A stretch of 64,000 nt of DNA from Thuidium tamariscinum (GCA_947034885.2 OX344749.2:52853682-52917681); one strand, 5' to 3'; numbered from the stretch's first letter, positions 22,937-36,128 are shown. Notes: generated from the letters alone by a model not told the origin. Numbers and translations are program-made.

Positions 22937-25900
22937 TCAAACAGCATACACCTTGACCACCTGCTGAATGGGAGCGCGGCACACAGGGCAACCCCAATCC
23001 TTGGCCTTGATCTCCGCAAGGCAATCCATGCAACCTGCCAAATGGCCGCAGGGGATGCACACAGCTTCTGCTTTGGCATCCCAGCAAACCACACATTGGC
23101 CTCCCCTCTCCTCAGGGGCAGCAGCATTTGGTGTCGGTGCAGAAGAAGAAGAAGAAGATGCCGGTGGGGGTACCTCGTCAATCACGATTGGTGATGTGTC
23201 AATTGGGGGATAAAAGATTGGACCACCATCTTGGTCAAGTGGAATCGGTGGAGCTGATGGTGCCGAGGGAGCTGATGGTGCCGAGGGAGTTGGTGGTGCC
23301 ACGAGAGTTGATGACGAAGTGGTGGCCGTCTCAGTAATCTGGTCGTATGTGGGCAGCTGCGATTTCTCGAATTCAGGCACATTCTCACGTTCAGACACGG
23401 GAGCTTTTCCTGGCGTGCTACTTGGTCCAGCTTCAGCAGTAGACGAGCCCCATCCATTGAAATCTGAGCTGGACGCTTTATCATCATCTCCCCACCCTCC
23501 AAGCTTCTCAGTGTCCACCTTCGGATAGCTCCCGTCTTCGGCAGCCGTTCTGAGAGGCTCGTCCCTTGAACCCTCGGAAGGATTCTTGAGCTTGCCAGTA
23601 CTGGGACCACTCAAAGCACTTGGAGTTGGGGGTGCCTGGGCTGCTGGGCGAACCAGCGCAGCCATTCCTTGCAGAGCAGTTGACGATGGCATACCAGCAG
23701 GAGCCTGCAATACAGGTCTGCTACATGAGAATGCCGCACATTTTTGTGCAAGGCATAAATGCCTCACAGAGGTCAATTTATCCGTTTCTCCCTTGTGAAA
23801 AGCGTGTTTAAAACTTTAGGAACTTTCAGTAGAGTTTGTTTTCAGGAACTTTCAGGGAGCATCACAAAGAGAACCTCGTCCAAGGTTCATGGGGAGATCT
23901 CCCTAAGATCCGAGTGGTCATTTCCCTCCTATGTATCTAAAAGCTCTCACTGTCTAGATTTACAAAAATTATTTTGTAACACTACGTGCATGGTTTTGAG
24001 TAATAAAGGTGAACTTGATGATAAGTCATGCATCTTGTATCGTGAAATGGGATAGGCCGTACCTGCTCAACGCCTTTGCAAGCCCTGTAAAACCGCTCAA
24101 TCTGAGCTTTATCCCCAGGTGCCTCTGCCAGGAACTTGTACTTCGTATCTGTACCATACTCAAATTAAAACAGGCTCTTCTTAATGCAGGATCGACACTT
24201 CGCTACAAAATATTTTGCCCATGAAATGAGCACACTCAGAAGAAAGATACAGGCTAAGGAAGAATATGCGCTGGAGAACTTACTTGTTTTCTTGTCTATC
24301 AAAACTAAAACTGGGTCAGGCACGTTGAACTTGGGCTCCTCCACCTCAACTCTTACTAATGGAATGAGAGTACGAGGTAAGGGGTGCTGATACGAAGAAC
24401 AGCAGCGATTGGTCAGGTTCAAATATTTCTTGGCAACCAATAATTCAAATCTCTTCAAGACCAAACCCAAACCGGCAGCCTTTCAAACACTGAAAGTAGT
24501 GGAATTACCTTTGGAGACATGTAGATAACCAGCTCACATTTGACAGGTCTTCTAGAGCCAGATTCTATGGGTACCACTACAACCCAACTGTAATACAGCA
24601 GAAGGAAAAGAGAACACATGTCAATACATATAATGCCTCCCAACACCTACTGAATCCATCATCATCATATGCTTGCATAAGCCCCGCAAGTGAGTCAAAG
24701 CCCTATGGGTTTACAACAGAAAGAACTTCAGCTCAATCGTACTTAAAACACCATGATACGTCCGCCTACTCCACATCTGAAACCTACAACAGCAGGAATC
24801 TTTGACGACTTACATCTTCTTTGTGACCCATGGACGTACAAATGTTTCAAGAAATCCAAATCCTGACAGCTCTCGCAGCATGCCACTAAATATAGCAATC
24901 CGATCCTGTGCAGCGGCCAAGGGAGCAATGTCAAACACGCTTTAGATGATAGAGAATTTATCAAGCAATGCTGGCACCTCCAGACTGTTCACTCGAACCT
25001 CAATAAATCAACTCAGCGAAACAAACTTTGTCTCATCTCCACTGACGGCTCAATTTTAACAGAGGATCAAACAAAACCGCGACCTCGTTTGCATACTTTC
25101 ATCGTTTCAACCCAAAACAGTGAAAACACCACAAGATTCAATACATGAGCAAATTATGCCATTGCACACATTTTGTAAAATGTTCATTGCAATATCTACC
25201 AGAAACATAAAACATATCAAGCATGTGTATTACTTCAACAAGAAACACCCACTCAAACTAACTAGTAGAAATTTCAACCCGCAGAGGTATCGTAGAGAAC
25301 CTGGCCGCAATAAAGAGCAAGGTTTAAGTTGAAAACTGCTTAAAATGGAGTTACGATTGACAAAATATTACGCGGTTAATTTGGGAGACTTTCACCACAG
25401 TAGTGATTCTGCTTTTACAGCGGGCGCAAAATGATCATGGGCAGGTTGAGAACATCGACGTACGAAACAATCGCGGTTTGGTGGTACAAGAATATACGCG
25501 TAGATATACCTCAATCATGCGTACAACATTGAGATGACCATGATTGCGTGCCAAGTCCAGCGGCGTCACAACATCGTCATTTACAGCAAGTGGATCCGCT
25601 GCAGAACATGAAACACTTGCTGTTAAGAATTGTGAAGGATATGGAGAACGATTTCTTAAATAATCAGAATAAGTATCAATAGACAGGTGTACAGAGACGA
25701 CTAACCTCCACGGTTTAGCAATAAGAACGCGGTTCTGTCTAGACCAAACTTCGCAGCCTGGTGAAGTGGTTGGCCTCCGTGAGACCCTGAATTCAAGAGC
25801 AAAATTCCTCCCTCAGATCAGATTCAAAAATATGCTCAAATTTCCTCACATCGTTGAGTTATTTACTGAGAATAACTGCATCAGAGGAGAATTAGTAGTT

Positions 25901-26923
25901 ACATTTGTACATCTAAAATGAAAAATTCTCAGTCTGAAATATTATCAACTAAAGCAAATATTGAATAGCTTTTTCCTTGAAAGGTGTGTCACTCCTCTTT
26001 TGAACCCATTTAAAATGTACTCAACCAATGAGCCGGTATCCAATTATTTGATTTTGAGCAAAAGGCAACCAATAGAACACTGCAAATGTTCTGGCAATAC
26101 TTGAGGTACAAAAAACTTTCCCACTCTCAATTTCGGCTCAAAGTTTCAAGGTTAAGACCAAAACCCCAATTTGGGGAAGAAGACACCCCAACACAACGTT
26201 ATTCATTTGGTAACACAAATATCTGAATTACAGGACGTACCAGGTTGGTAGGCGTTTACATTTGCCCCTATATTGAGAAGCGTTAGCACCATTTCAAACA
26301 AATCGCCCCTTGAGCATGCTAACATCAATGGAGTACGGCCTTCTTTATCCACGAACTGCATGAAAGTATTAATTTCAGTAAATCACTTCACAAAAATGTC
26401 ATACTCCAAACCAGATGAATTTCCAGACGCCAAAATGCATCTCGACTACATTCTACAACCCTTGGTCTTCCTCATGCTTGAACAAAGTCCAGGCCTACTA
26501 TGCAGAATGCCATTGCAACTCAACGTCACCAGCAAAGATCCCCTCGTTAAAACAATAATTTTTAAACCCTGAAGGACCAAGGATTCATGAATATAAATGC
26601 CCATTGTAACTACAATGGGCCTAAGTTGTATGTCGCAAGTATCAATGAAAAACACGGCAGTGATAAATAAATAAAATTGAACAGAAGAAGTCCCCATCTA
26701 AACTACTCAAAAACATAAGAGACCGTCTACTTAGGGGTTGATATTCAGTCACCAATTCTATAATGCAAGAGCTAGCGATATTCAATCAAGGAACTATGAG
26801 CAACAATTGTCAAATGATCACCTCTAAAGATACTCCCTCGTGCTGTAGAGCCTTAACAGCATTTGTGTTTCCATTTTGCACCGCTTGATACAGCTGCTCT
26901 TCCCTACTCGCTCCGTTCCCCAT
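22937..26923 (-). CDS. Ankyrin-repeat RING E3 ubiquitin ligase, XBAT34/35-like, 504 aa
   Basis: Nine exons on the minus strand: 26923-26822, 26355-26241, 25786-25706, 25598-25510, 24905-24814, 24587-24509, 24386-24284, 24148-24063 and 23704-22937. All introns are GT-AG and every phase matches. Residues 1-6 (MGNGAS) fit N-myristoylation. Ankyrin repeats span about 35-130 (DKEGRTPLMLAC, HGGQPLHQAAK, TPLDLARNHGHLNVV). A conserved middle region follows (GFGFLETF, KKIWVVVVP, EVEEPKFNVPDP, QIERFYRACKGVEQ), then a Ser/Pro/Ala-rich linker. A C-terminal C3HC4 RING has C453, C456, C468, H470, C474, C477, C488 and C491. The order matches Arabidopsis XBAT34/35, RING ligases that transfer ubiquitin from an E2 to substrates; XBAT35 is linked there to ethylene responses and cell-death control. 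The substrate here is unknown. The gene is divergent from the RAB3GAP2-like gene. Confidence 0.95.
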
Positions 26924-29065
26924 CTCAACCTCAAATTCTCAAAATTTATGAAAGACCTCTCTGATCAAATAACAATTAGATGGATTAGTCGATGCACCGC
27001 CTTCAAGAGATTTTCTTATTACAACCAAATTATCTACTAAACACTCTTGAATCCTGAAAGGAAAACATGCCTGAATCCCCGACAGAGAGATTAATTGCCC
27101 AAACGGAATCGGAAGAACACCTTCAAGCAAGAATCAAAGCCAAACAGCAAACCCCAGGATCTTGACCTAAGCCCATACCAGGACCCTAACAACCGGATTT
27201 GTCCCCATTCCAGGCCTCCCCAACCTCAACCAGGACCGGAGAACACTTCAAAAATTCCAAAACTCTCTCACCGGTGATTCAGCAATCCAGCGCCCTCTCC
27301 AGGATCACCCGAAAATTCCGTAATCACCACCAATTACGAAGAATCTGCTCCTCTGCGCGATTCTGCCTCAAAATCGAAATCCGTTGGACTTTAAACTGTA
27401 GAATCGTGAGAAATTCGGATTCTGGGTGTATTCCAGAGTTGTGAGACGAAATCTCCCCCAAATTGGCCCAAATTGACCAAAATTAAATCCGTGGGACACT
27501 CCAGTCTTTCTGATTCTTCGACACACGAGATGACGAGACGCGTCAAAGGTCGGTTTAAATGAGCAGTGTCAAATAAATTTCTCTTCGCCAGGGAAACCGA
27601 AGCCGGCCTCTGGAATTGCTTCGGCGTCACGAAATTCTGCAGCGAAAAATCCCTTCGCGAAGAATCAGAAACAGCGTTCACCGCAGGGCCGGTGGGCGGA
27701 GGTATCTTCGCCACTGGAACCTGGACATGGGGACACGTTCTTTACTATGGGAACTTGTTTTATTGATGGGCACCTGTCTTCTCGGGAAACCCTTGCTCTC
27801 GTAGTCGGGCACTTGTCCCTGCGAGATTAAACTTAGGCTACATTGCTTTTCGTCAGTTCGAGCTCCCTGTCGTCGCGGTCAGTGGGACAGTTTCATTGCG
27901 GTACACTCCCGGCCCATCCTGTTATTTGCTCTTCGGTTTTCCGCCAGTCTTTTTGGGAAGCTTTGAGAGAATTTGTGCTCAATTTGATGATGATCGGTTG
28001 CGGCTTTGCTTCTTTGTTGACCCGAGCTGAATGTCGCAAGTTGATCACTCGCCCCTGTTCAATTCACTAACTTTCTTGTTTCTCATACGCGAATTAGGAC
28101 GTGAGTGGTGATGATGACCTAATTCTGAGTATTGTCATTATACCCGTGAGTTTTTGCGTTATTCGCAGGTAATGAATTTAATTTCGGAATATTCTATCTG
28201 TCTGTTCTGTTTAAGATTTCTCTTGTGTATGCCATTTGAAAAGAGTGTTCTAAATTATTTGAGAGCTTGAGCTTGCGGTATTAGGCGTTGCAAAATTAAT
28301 CATGGCAGTGTTTGAGCTGTTGATTTAGTTGCAGTGTTCTTGGATCCCCATCGCTGAGGTATTCATTTCTCTTGCAATGGGAGTGCTCGAATACTTCGAA
28401 TTAAGCGTTACTGGAATAGTAGGACTAAGTGACTTGTGCTGATAGAAAGTGATGTCTCTCCGAGTTGCAGAGACACTTTCTGTTTCTCCCGTGCAAATTA
28501 GGGTGTGAGTGATGACGATGATCTAATTTAGTGATGCTATTACTGTATCGACAGTAATCGTGAGCGCCGGCTTAGTTTCCAGGTATTTGATGTAATCTGC
28601 TAACTGCTATCTGCGACCGTGTCTAAGATTTCGCTGGTTAACGTCATTTGGAAGATTATACTAAATCAAGTGGAGCCTTTCGATTGCAGGCAATGCAAAA
28701 ATTAAATTTATGGTAGTGTTGAGCTGTTGATTTAGCTGAGGCGTTCATGGATCACTTAGGATTACTGGAATTGGAAGATAAAGAGACTTGATAGAAATTG
28801 ATTGAGTGTTGATCGAAATTGATGGTTCTTTGAGTTGCAGACTGTACAAACTCTCAAGAGCTCTTTGTGGATTATGCTTTAAATGATTTAACACCAGAAA
28901 ACTCTTTTCATCTGGGCCAGTCTTTACTAAAATGTGATTGGATGCCCTTTCAACTCAGATTTTCTCATATTAAATAGCCTGTAATTATTTACATCTTTCA
29001 AAGATTGAATTGTTTGATGTTCTCTGTCTACAGCTCTAACGTGACGCACCACATTTGTTGAGAGA
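26924..29065. promoter_or_regulatory. Divergent promoter and 5' leaders
   Basis: About 2.1 kb separates two start codons pointing away from each other (XBAT-like, minus, at 26923; RAB3GAP2-like, plus, at 29066). GC content is raised from about 27150 to 28050, the likely shared core. From 28070 the plus-strand leader includes repeated donor-like (GTGAGT) and acceptor-like (TTGCAG) sites, so the RAB3GAP2-like transcript probably has non-coding 5' exons. Start sites cannot be fixed from sequence. Confidence 0.5.
28070..28855 (+). repeat. Degenerate tandem duplication in the 5' leader
   Basis: Unit 1 (about 28070-28474) and unit 2 (about 28475-28855) share, in order: TTCTGTTTCTC-like, AATTAGG..GTGAGTG, GATGA.CTAATT, CGTGAG, CTATCTG, GTCTAAGATTTC, CATTTGGAA-like, GCA.TGCAAAA.TTAA, GAGCTGTTGATTTAG, GTTC.TGGATC, and end GAGTTGCAGA. 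Each unit has a GTGAGT donor-like and a TTGCAG acceptor-like site, suggesting a duplicated non-coding exon-intron unit. Confidence 0.7.
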
Positions 29066-32000
29066 ATGGCTCTTCAACCAGGCGGTTCGAGAGGTTTACA
29101 GCTCTGTGGACGCATCGCCTCCAACGAGCTTGAGGCTATTGGTGCTGAGAAAACCAGATGGCTTGACAATCCAGCCATTCTAGTCGCCATGACGCAAGAA
29201 CATATGGCTGTGGCCACTGAGCAGGTCATGGTTATGCGATTATCGTGGAAGCAGCAGGTGACTAGATCACTCCCTTAATCCCATTGTCAACATTAGCATT
29301 AAGATGGGAGTCATCTGCAAGGACCATTTCGAATTTACCATATCTCTGGTGGTTCGATTTGTAATATTTGAGTCAAGTTTCTGACGTCTGCTGAAGTACA
29401 AATCTCAGTGTCTCAACGTACGATTGATCATGACAGCTTGCACAATGTAAGGGTTTATTTGTAGAATGCAGTGTGCTCTGTTTTAACTGTATCTTATGGA
29501 TTGGTATTTGGGTATTATGGTCAGAAAGCTATTTACACAAGGATGTGCAAATGAAAATTAGTTTCGAATCTTGACTCGTTCTCAAGTCGAAAGAGTTGAA
29601 ACTTTCGCAATTTCTCACAAAGGTCTTGGTGTTGGCACGGAGAAAGCAGGGAGAGATGGACGGCAAATCTTTCGTGCGTAAAGTGGGAACCTGTCTAGAG
29701 CCAGAGGAGAAGATGACTGCAATGGAATGGCTGGTTTTTGATGGCGCAGCTCTATTGGCTGTGGGGACCTCATTTGGGGCTTTGTTACTTTTTTCACAGA
29801 AAGGCACCCTCCTGTTAAAGCAGGTACGATGTTGCCTTAGTTTGGACTGGAAATAGATGAACAAGATGATGTTATCATTATGTTTTATTTTCATAATGAA
29901 GGGAATATACGATAGCATTGTTCTAATCAACTCTCTAAGACTTTCAACCCAGTCACTATGACATTGTTCTAGGATGTTTAAGTATAATTAAACCTAAAAC
30001 CAGGTCATAGACCAGGTGTAGAGCACTTTCTGGGTACGGTCCCTGCTCACCAGGATTTTTCGTGGAGTTTTCCAGAATGTTGTCTGAGAATTGCATTGTG
30101 TTGCAGTTTTTTCATTCCGATCCTGTTCTCAAGCTTCGTGTTCGAAGTGAACCGGTGGGAAGTCTAGGAAACGATTCTTCTGAGGATCTTTGCATCATAT
30201 ACCCGAAGTCTATTGCTCGAATCGATGCTACTGATCTCAAGGTTAGCCTCCTCTGTCACATGGTGAATGATCGCTGTCCTCTATCAATGCACGGTCTCTA
30301 TTGCTAGTCAATCTTTTTTCTAAGAAGTGATCATCGTCAGTGGCTAGTAATTTCTTAGTAATTTCTTCGCCTCAGTTCTGTGATTTCATGTCAATCTTTG
30401 AGTCTATCTTTTTGAGTTGGAAGAACAGGTTCTAGCACACAGGAAACTGCGGGAAAGAGAAGGAGCGGAGGGAGAAGGGCTGCTTGGATGGAGAGTTGGA
30501 GGGGACTCGCAAGACGGCGAGGCGGCCCCTAACCGGCTGCCGTTTTTGATGTGGAATGTAAATAGGACGGCTGGAGCAGGAGTTTGTGCTGATGGAGCAT
30601 TGACCGGCGTAATGCCGCCTCCGCTGTTGGAGCAGCAGGTGGTTTACATTTTCAACGATTCAATTTTGTTTCAAAAGTATATTGAATCATTCTTTCCTAT
30701 TTTTAGATTACTGGAATATCCTAATAGGTGCTTACGTCCAGATGGGATTGTGTTTGTGACAGGGAAAACGACATTACTGCGCTCTAACTGTGGGACCCGA
30801 TTGCACACTAGCAGCTTTCAGGTATCAATCCAAGAGATGGTTGTCGATCTTCGAACTGGTCTTTCAGGAATCTTATGAGCCGTTCTTTCGAAATTTTAGT
30901 GTTTTTACTAGGCGTTTGGTGTACCGATGAGGCCTGAAGAATGGCGTCGTCAAGGTATATGCAGCTCTTGCTTTTTTGCAATGCTGTGCTTTAGAAACTT
31001 GATGCACCTCCTCAATCGGGCAAGGATTTGGTTTGGTTCAGGGTATCGGGAGATAAACAGAGCAGCTTGGTGGGTGCAATTATGGACAAAGTGATGCCAG
31101 CGACTGTGACAAAAATTTCGAACTTAACCAAACGATTTTGGCAGAAAGACGAAAATTCAGAGTCGAACAGGCCAACGGAAGTTAGCCCTCAAACCTTTTC
31201 TAGAGGTGAGGCCTTTGAGTTTAGACTCTCTAAGTTCTCATCTGGCTGTCACTAGAACTTACGGCTGAAGAAACTGAGCCTCTTGTAGTTCTTCGAGGTT
31301 GTTTTTATACATCATGACTGTTGACGACTTTGGTAATGATCTTTCGTTTGGACAATGATGCAGCATCTATTATTACGAGTCTGAAGGACAACATGAGAAA
31401 AGGCGAGAGGCTCACAGTGGCTCCTGGTGGCTCCTTAGCTGCCATTGCAGACTCTTTGGGTCGTGTGCTGCTGGTTGATGTGAATGCTGTTGTAGTTGTT
31501 CGTCTCTGGAAGGTAATTTTTAGGATGTACTTCTCTACATTTCTGCCAATATATCGTTACAAGAATTGAACTACTAGCTCCCTTGTCGTTAGCGCTTCTG
31601 ATCTACAATTGTACTATATTTACTTCTCCCTTCGAACCACAGTTCTATCCTGCCGGTCTGATGATTTGTATTGTGGAGTGTTCATGTAAATGCACTATTG
31701 ATGCTATACCCATAGTGGATGAAATTGAAATTCAGAAAGTAGGAAAACATTCTTGCAGGGATATCGAGATGCTCATTGTCTTTTCCTGGAAGCTCCTGTG
31801 GATGGCAGTGCCAATTATGCAGACCCGCAAAAAGAATACCTTCTCTCTCATAGGCGGAAAAACTTTCGATTGTGCTTAGCCATCCATGCTCCCCGGCGAG
31901 GTGTAGTTGAGGTTGGTGTCTCACTCTAAGCATGTTAAATTTGCTACTTTTGGTTACTGGAAACGTTTGTGTTCAACAATTGTCACATCGTGTCTGTATG

Positions 32001-32280
32001 TTGTGTGAAAAGCAAGTGTTGCAGTAGCAGGAGTACCCAGTTTTTATGATTCTTCTGTGGTCCTCAGGTCTGGCAAGTGCGACATGGAGGAAGAGTGGCC
32101 GTTATAAGGGATGGTGAGAGCTGTCGGTTGTTACAACCAGCTTGCAAGCTTCGAGCTGTCTCTTTGGACTTGGACACCCCTGACCAGGAAGATGAGACAT
32201 TTGAGCCAGCCCGAGTGTATTTCTTACAAGGAGAGAGTTTATCTTTGATCAATCCCTTCATGCCAGTCAATAAGAGGTGA
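29066..32280 (+). CDS. RAB3GAP2-like (Rab3GAP regulatory, non-catalytic subunit) protein, 491 aa
   Basis: Nine exons: 29066-29257, 29623-29823, 30107-30241, 30429-30638, 30763-30821, 31042-31205, 31364-31512, 31759-31911 and 32068-32280. All borders are GT-AG and in phase. The product matches the N-terminal beta-propeller-like domain of the Rab3GAP non-catalytic subunit as seen in plants: EWLVFDGAALLAVGTSFGAL, FFHSDPVLKLRVRSEP, GALTGVMPPPLLEQQ, HYCALTVGPDCTLAAF, SLVGAIMDKVMPA, RKGERLTVAPGGSLAAIADS, LGRVLLVDVNAVVVVRLWKG, FRLCLAIHAPRRGVVEVWQV. In animals this subunit pairs with a catalytic partner and acts on Rab GTPases (Rab3, Rab18) in membrane traffic and autophagy; the plant role is less clear. 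The catalytic partner is not in this window. It is much shorter than the animal protein and ends soon after the propeller region (..FMPVNKR). A donor-like GTGATG overlaps the stop, so an alternative C-terminus is possible. Confidence 0.93.
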
Positions 32281-35080
32281 TGCATGCTACAGACCTGAAA
32301 TATGACAGTTGTTACGTGATTTAACATGTGATACTTTTTGAAATTTGCTCTGGTGCTCTCTAAACAGGGATACATGTTTTGGACATTAGTGACTCATTTG
32401 TACAGGATAGTGGGTAGCAGACCCATTGACAGGCAGAGCTCTTATGTCGACTTTTTTGGTTCAATCCTGCTGATTTTTGAACTCACTAGTATACTTCCCC
32501 ACAGGTGCTCTTCTCGGAGTGAGGAATGAGATTTTTTACTCGTAGTGAAGGTTTTCGAAATAGCAGCTTCGTATGTATTTTGAAGACTGATAATTGCCAT
32601 TTATTGCAGGATGAGTTAGGGAATTTGGACTTCGAAACGTCTTCCCACTTTTTGTTCCATTTGAGCTTTCCATTTCGAACAGGTGAATTACTCTGGCGCT
32701 TGGCATGAATGTATATTGGTTCTGGTTCCGAGACTTAAACATGTGCCTCATGGTTAAGATTATCTTTATTTGTTATGTGCTGTACAGCTGTGATACAAGG
32801 TGCCCTTCTGTGATAAACACGCAGACCGCATTTTGGGATGGCGATGAAGTTTGAAGTGTATTTTCTTGGCTAGTAATACTATCTTTGAATCTACAGGTGA
32901 AGGCTACCTTAGAATTGTACAAAATTCAAGTCATGAATTTATCAGACCTTGTTCATAGTCTGCACTCATATTTTCTTTGTGTGGTGAACTCTTTTGGACG
33001 GACTCTTGAAAACTTGGGTGGAGATATACAAAGTCAATTTTGAACGGATGTTCTCAGTTTTTTCGTCGGAGTGAACTTTCATACTTGGGTCATACAAAGT
33101 CACGGATGTTCCCAAAATTTTGACTATAGATGAGAACATTCACCCGTATCATCGGAATTTTTTTTAAAACTTGGTCAGATGCTTAGATCCAAAGTTATGT
33201 TGTTTCAAAAAATCTGGGCAATTCAAGTTCTGGCATATTCTTGATTTGGAATTACTTTAAAAATTTGGCATGTAGATAGATGACATGATATAGTATGCAA
33301 TTGTAAAATAATGCTATATTTGGCACACAAATTCAAACACTATAATCTTCAAATTTGAGATTTCAAAGTTCTTAACCCTTAAATGTTTAGGTGGATGTTT
33401 TATGTCCAATGAATGATAGAGAATCTCTTAGTGTAGGAGAGAAATACAACTATTCATCATTGGAATAGTGTTTAGAAAGGAGAAATCTTCTACACTACTT
33501 TGACTTCTAGTGAGTACTTTTTATTTTTTTAAGATCAATGATTCCCACAAAGTCAAAATGCATGATTTTCATGGTCACTAGTTTGTCCTTTTTCTACATT
33601 CCAAATGTTTGTCTTTAACTTTTCACCATTTGGTTTTCAAATTAAGAAAAACTTGTTTGTTGGATAAAGAATCATTAAAAAAAAATTAATATATCATTTG
33701 TTCAGTTAACCTCTTTATATTGTAGGGTGATTTAGAGTATATTGAATTGTATATTTACTTTTGAATTTTACATGAATGTACCTAAGAAGATTTAGAATTC
33801 AAAAGGGTTCAAAGCTTGTTGATCCTATTTTGTAAGAATGAAAAGTTTTTTTCTCACCTCAAATATTATAAAATAAACTTGCCAATTGTTACATAGACAA
33901 AATTCAAATCCTTTTCCACATATATATAGAGAGAGAGACTTGTATGTTTTGAATTTTTGGGTGATTATTAAATGCCATGTGACAATTCACCTTCAAAAAA
34001 CAAAAATGCTAATAAATTTCTTTCTACAAATTTTATTGCAATTTGAAGGCAACGAAGTCAAAATCTAGTTAAAAATTCCTTGCAATCCTTTACTACAAAA
34101 TATATGGTCATTGGGCTGTAATGCAAAATTTTGTTCATATTGCAATTGAATTGATAGTTGAATTATGTCATTATTACCAAATAATTCAGGAATGGTTGTT
34201 GTCAGGTTTTGAGAGTTGTACAATAAATGGTAGGTTTATTCTAGTCATTCACTCTATGTAGAACTACTTTCATCCATTTTGATGTTGAAGCAAGTATCTT
34301 AATTTTCTACATGGTTGTAATGGTAATCTAAAAAAGGTCCCTCAAGATTTGTGATTGAATCTTTTGAATTGAAAATTAGAAATGTAATTGTCAATCTATG
34401 CAAATGAGAGTAGCTTCGATAAATTAAAACTTGTACTTCATGAAATTCAATTCATTAGTTGAGACTAGATTTTTAAGGAAATCATATTTATGGTTTTAAA
34501 TTTACATGAAAATCAAGGATCTTAAGCAAATGATTTAGGTAGAAAAGTCAAAATAAACCATGATGAGTGAAAAATCAATTCCATTTCCAAAAAATACATT
34601 CAAGGAATTCCTCCCAAAAGTATTAGATGAAAAAAAAAATTCCCATTTTTAAAAGCCTCTTTGAAATCATCCAAAAGACACAAAACATCTTTTCAAGAGT
34701 TTCAAGTGTAAATTTGACTCAATATGCCCAAACAAACTTTTATCACTATTTATACTTCAATTCATACATCTTCTATGTTAAACACAAATACAGTAACAAA
34801 AAAATTACACCATATCACCACCATAATTGGACTTCCCATACTCTACTTGGAAGAGACAATTAGGATTTAAAACTACAATGGCATTAATTTGTCCTACTAG
34901 TGTTTGGGACCCTAATTTACCAAACTCATAAAATAATTAAATTTAAAAAATGTCACATGAAAAATACAAATTTGTAGTGACGCTCAATAATAGAACAATC
35001 CAGTGTACTCTAGAAATGCCCATTTTTTGCCACCCGAAACGTGAGCTAAGTTACTGTATGTGTCAGCCTGCTTCTTCTTC
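32281..35080. other. 3' region of the RAB3GAP2-like gene, then AT-rich intergenic DNA
   Basis: Up to about 32950 composition stays gene-like and contains possible acceptors (CCCCACAG at 32505, ATTGCAG at 32609), consistent with a 3' UTR that may be spliced. Joining any of these to the last coding exon soon meets a stop. From 33000 to 35000 the DNA is AT-rich and repetitive: 33600-33880 matches 46670-46970, and 33520-33600 resembles 63885-63960. No coding exon was recognised. Confidence 0.55.
33600..33880 (+). repeat. Dispersed repeat, partner at 46670-46970
   Basis: Shared blocks in the same orientation include GGTGATTTAGA/GGTTGATTTAGA, a TTTTTGAAATTTT.CATGAATG-like run, and TTTTGTA.GAATGAAA..TTCTCACCTCAAA. 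The element type is unknown. Confidence 0.6.
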
Positions 35081-35089
35081 TTCAGGTCT

Positions 35090-36128
35090 AAGTTACTCAC
35101 GTTTTTGCAACTGTCACTCACTCCCCACATTCGAGTTGTTTCTATTTCCGCTCTACCGATTCCGTCTCGCAGTCGTCTCCGTTGCTTTCAGAAATAAACG
35201 ATTTCGACGCCGACGGCGAAGCACGCGTACTCGCCCGCTCGCGCATGCTCTCCGTCTCTCGCATTTCCTCCTTCTCTCCAGATTCTTCCGATTTGGGTCG
35301 TTGCCTCCGGCTGAACGATCGTCTCTATTATTGTATCTCCCTTTCGCACAGATTCGCGCTCAAACCCTTGCCCTGGCTCTCGACGCTGGGAGTGCATTGG
35401 CGGGATTTGGTAGGGACGCACGCTTTCTTTTATTTTATATTTGTTTGTAGACGCGCTTGCGTATTCTTCGCAGTAGATTAGTGGAAGTATTTAGTCGGTA
35501 GTTCGGTGTCTTTCTGATTTTGCTTTTTTTTTTCTGGTTTCCCCCCTGTTTTGGTTTCTGGTGCGATTTTGGTTCTGTTTTGGTTCCTTTGCTGTGCTCC
35601 TCGTGGTGCTGGAATCAGCGTTCTCCCTTTCTTTCCCCGGCGTATTATTTGCCTATTTAAGAGCGAAGGGGCTTTCTTGTCGTCTTTCTTCATCTTCTTC
35701 TTCTTCGACTTCGACTTGTTCTTGTCTTGCGGCAGCAGCGTAGCCGGCCTTGGCTTCCAAGCTGCCAGTGTTGTTCTTGTCGTCTCATTGGTGGCGCCTC
35801 GAATTGCTGCTCTGAAGAATTGCAGGTTGGACCTACTCTCCACTTTTAATACCACAAGAAGCCTTGGAACGTTACGACAATTTGCTGCTGATCCGTAGCC
35901 CTAATCTTTTGAATCTTTTCAAGCCTAATCGTTGCCGACAGTTGCTACTCTGTAGTGTTTATGCTTTGGGAGTACTTCCGACGATTGCAGTTTGACTGTT
36001 GTGTTGTCTTTTAAAGGAAAAAGAGGCTTGGTTGAGGAATGCTCTGCGTCTGTGGGGGATGTAAAAGGAGCGCACATGCAATTCGGGAGCGAAGTGCCAT
36101 GTGAAATCGTTGTCTGGACACGCGAACA
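35090..36128 (+). promoter_or_regulatory. Promoter and 5' leader of the UBTD-like gene
   Basis: The region turns GC-richer and CT-rich abruptly at about 35070 (CTTCTTCTTCTTC, CTCTCC), as is usual around plant start sites. It remains transcribed-looking up to the ATG at 36129. Frames that are open here (35551-35898 plus; 35478-35855 minus) are low-complexity consequences of the TTC/TCT runs, not genes. Confidence 0.5.

Noticed and set aside
22867-23610. Other frames over the last exon of the XBAT-like gene
   Set aside because: They are shadows of the RING/linker exon; the minus-strand frame with the RING cysteines explains the region.
30417-30878. 153-aa plus-strand frame covering RAB3GAP2-like exon 4 and beyond
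   Set aside because: The real exon ends at 30638 at a GT donor; the rest is intron, and exon 5 lies in another frame.
35478-35898. Overlapping frames on both strands upstream of the UBTD-like gene (125 aa minus, 115 aa plus)
   Set aside because: Both arise from CT/TTC-rich leader sequence, are low-complexity, and lie where a promoter and 5' leader are expected.
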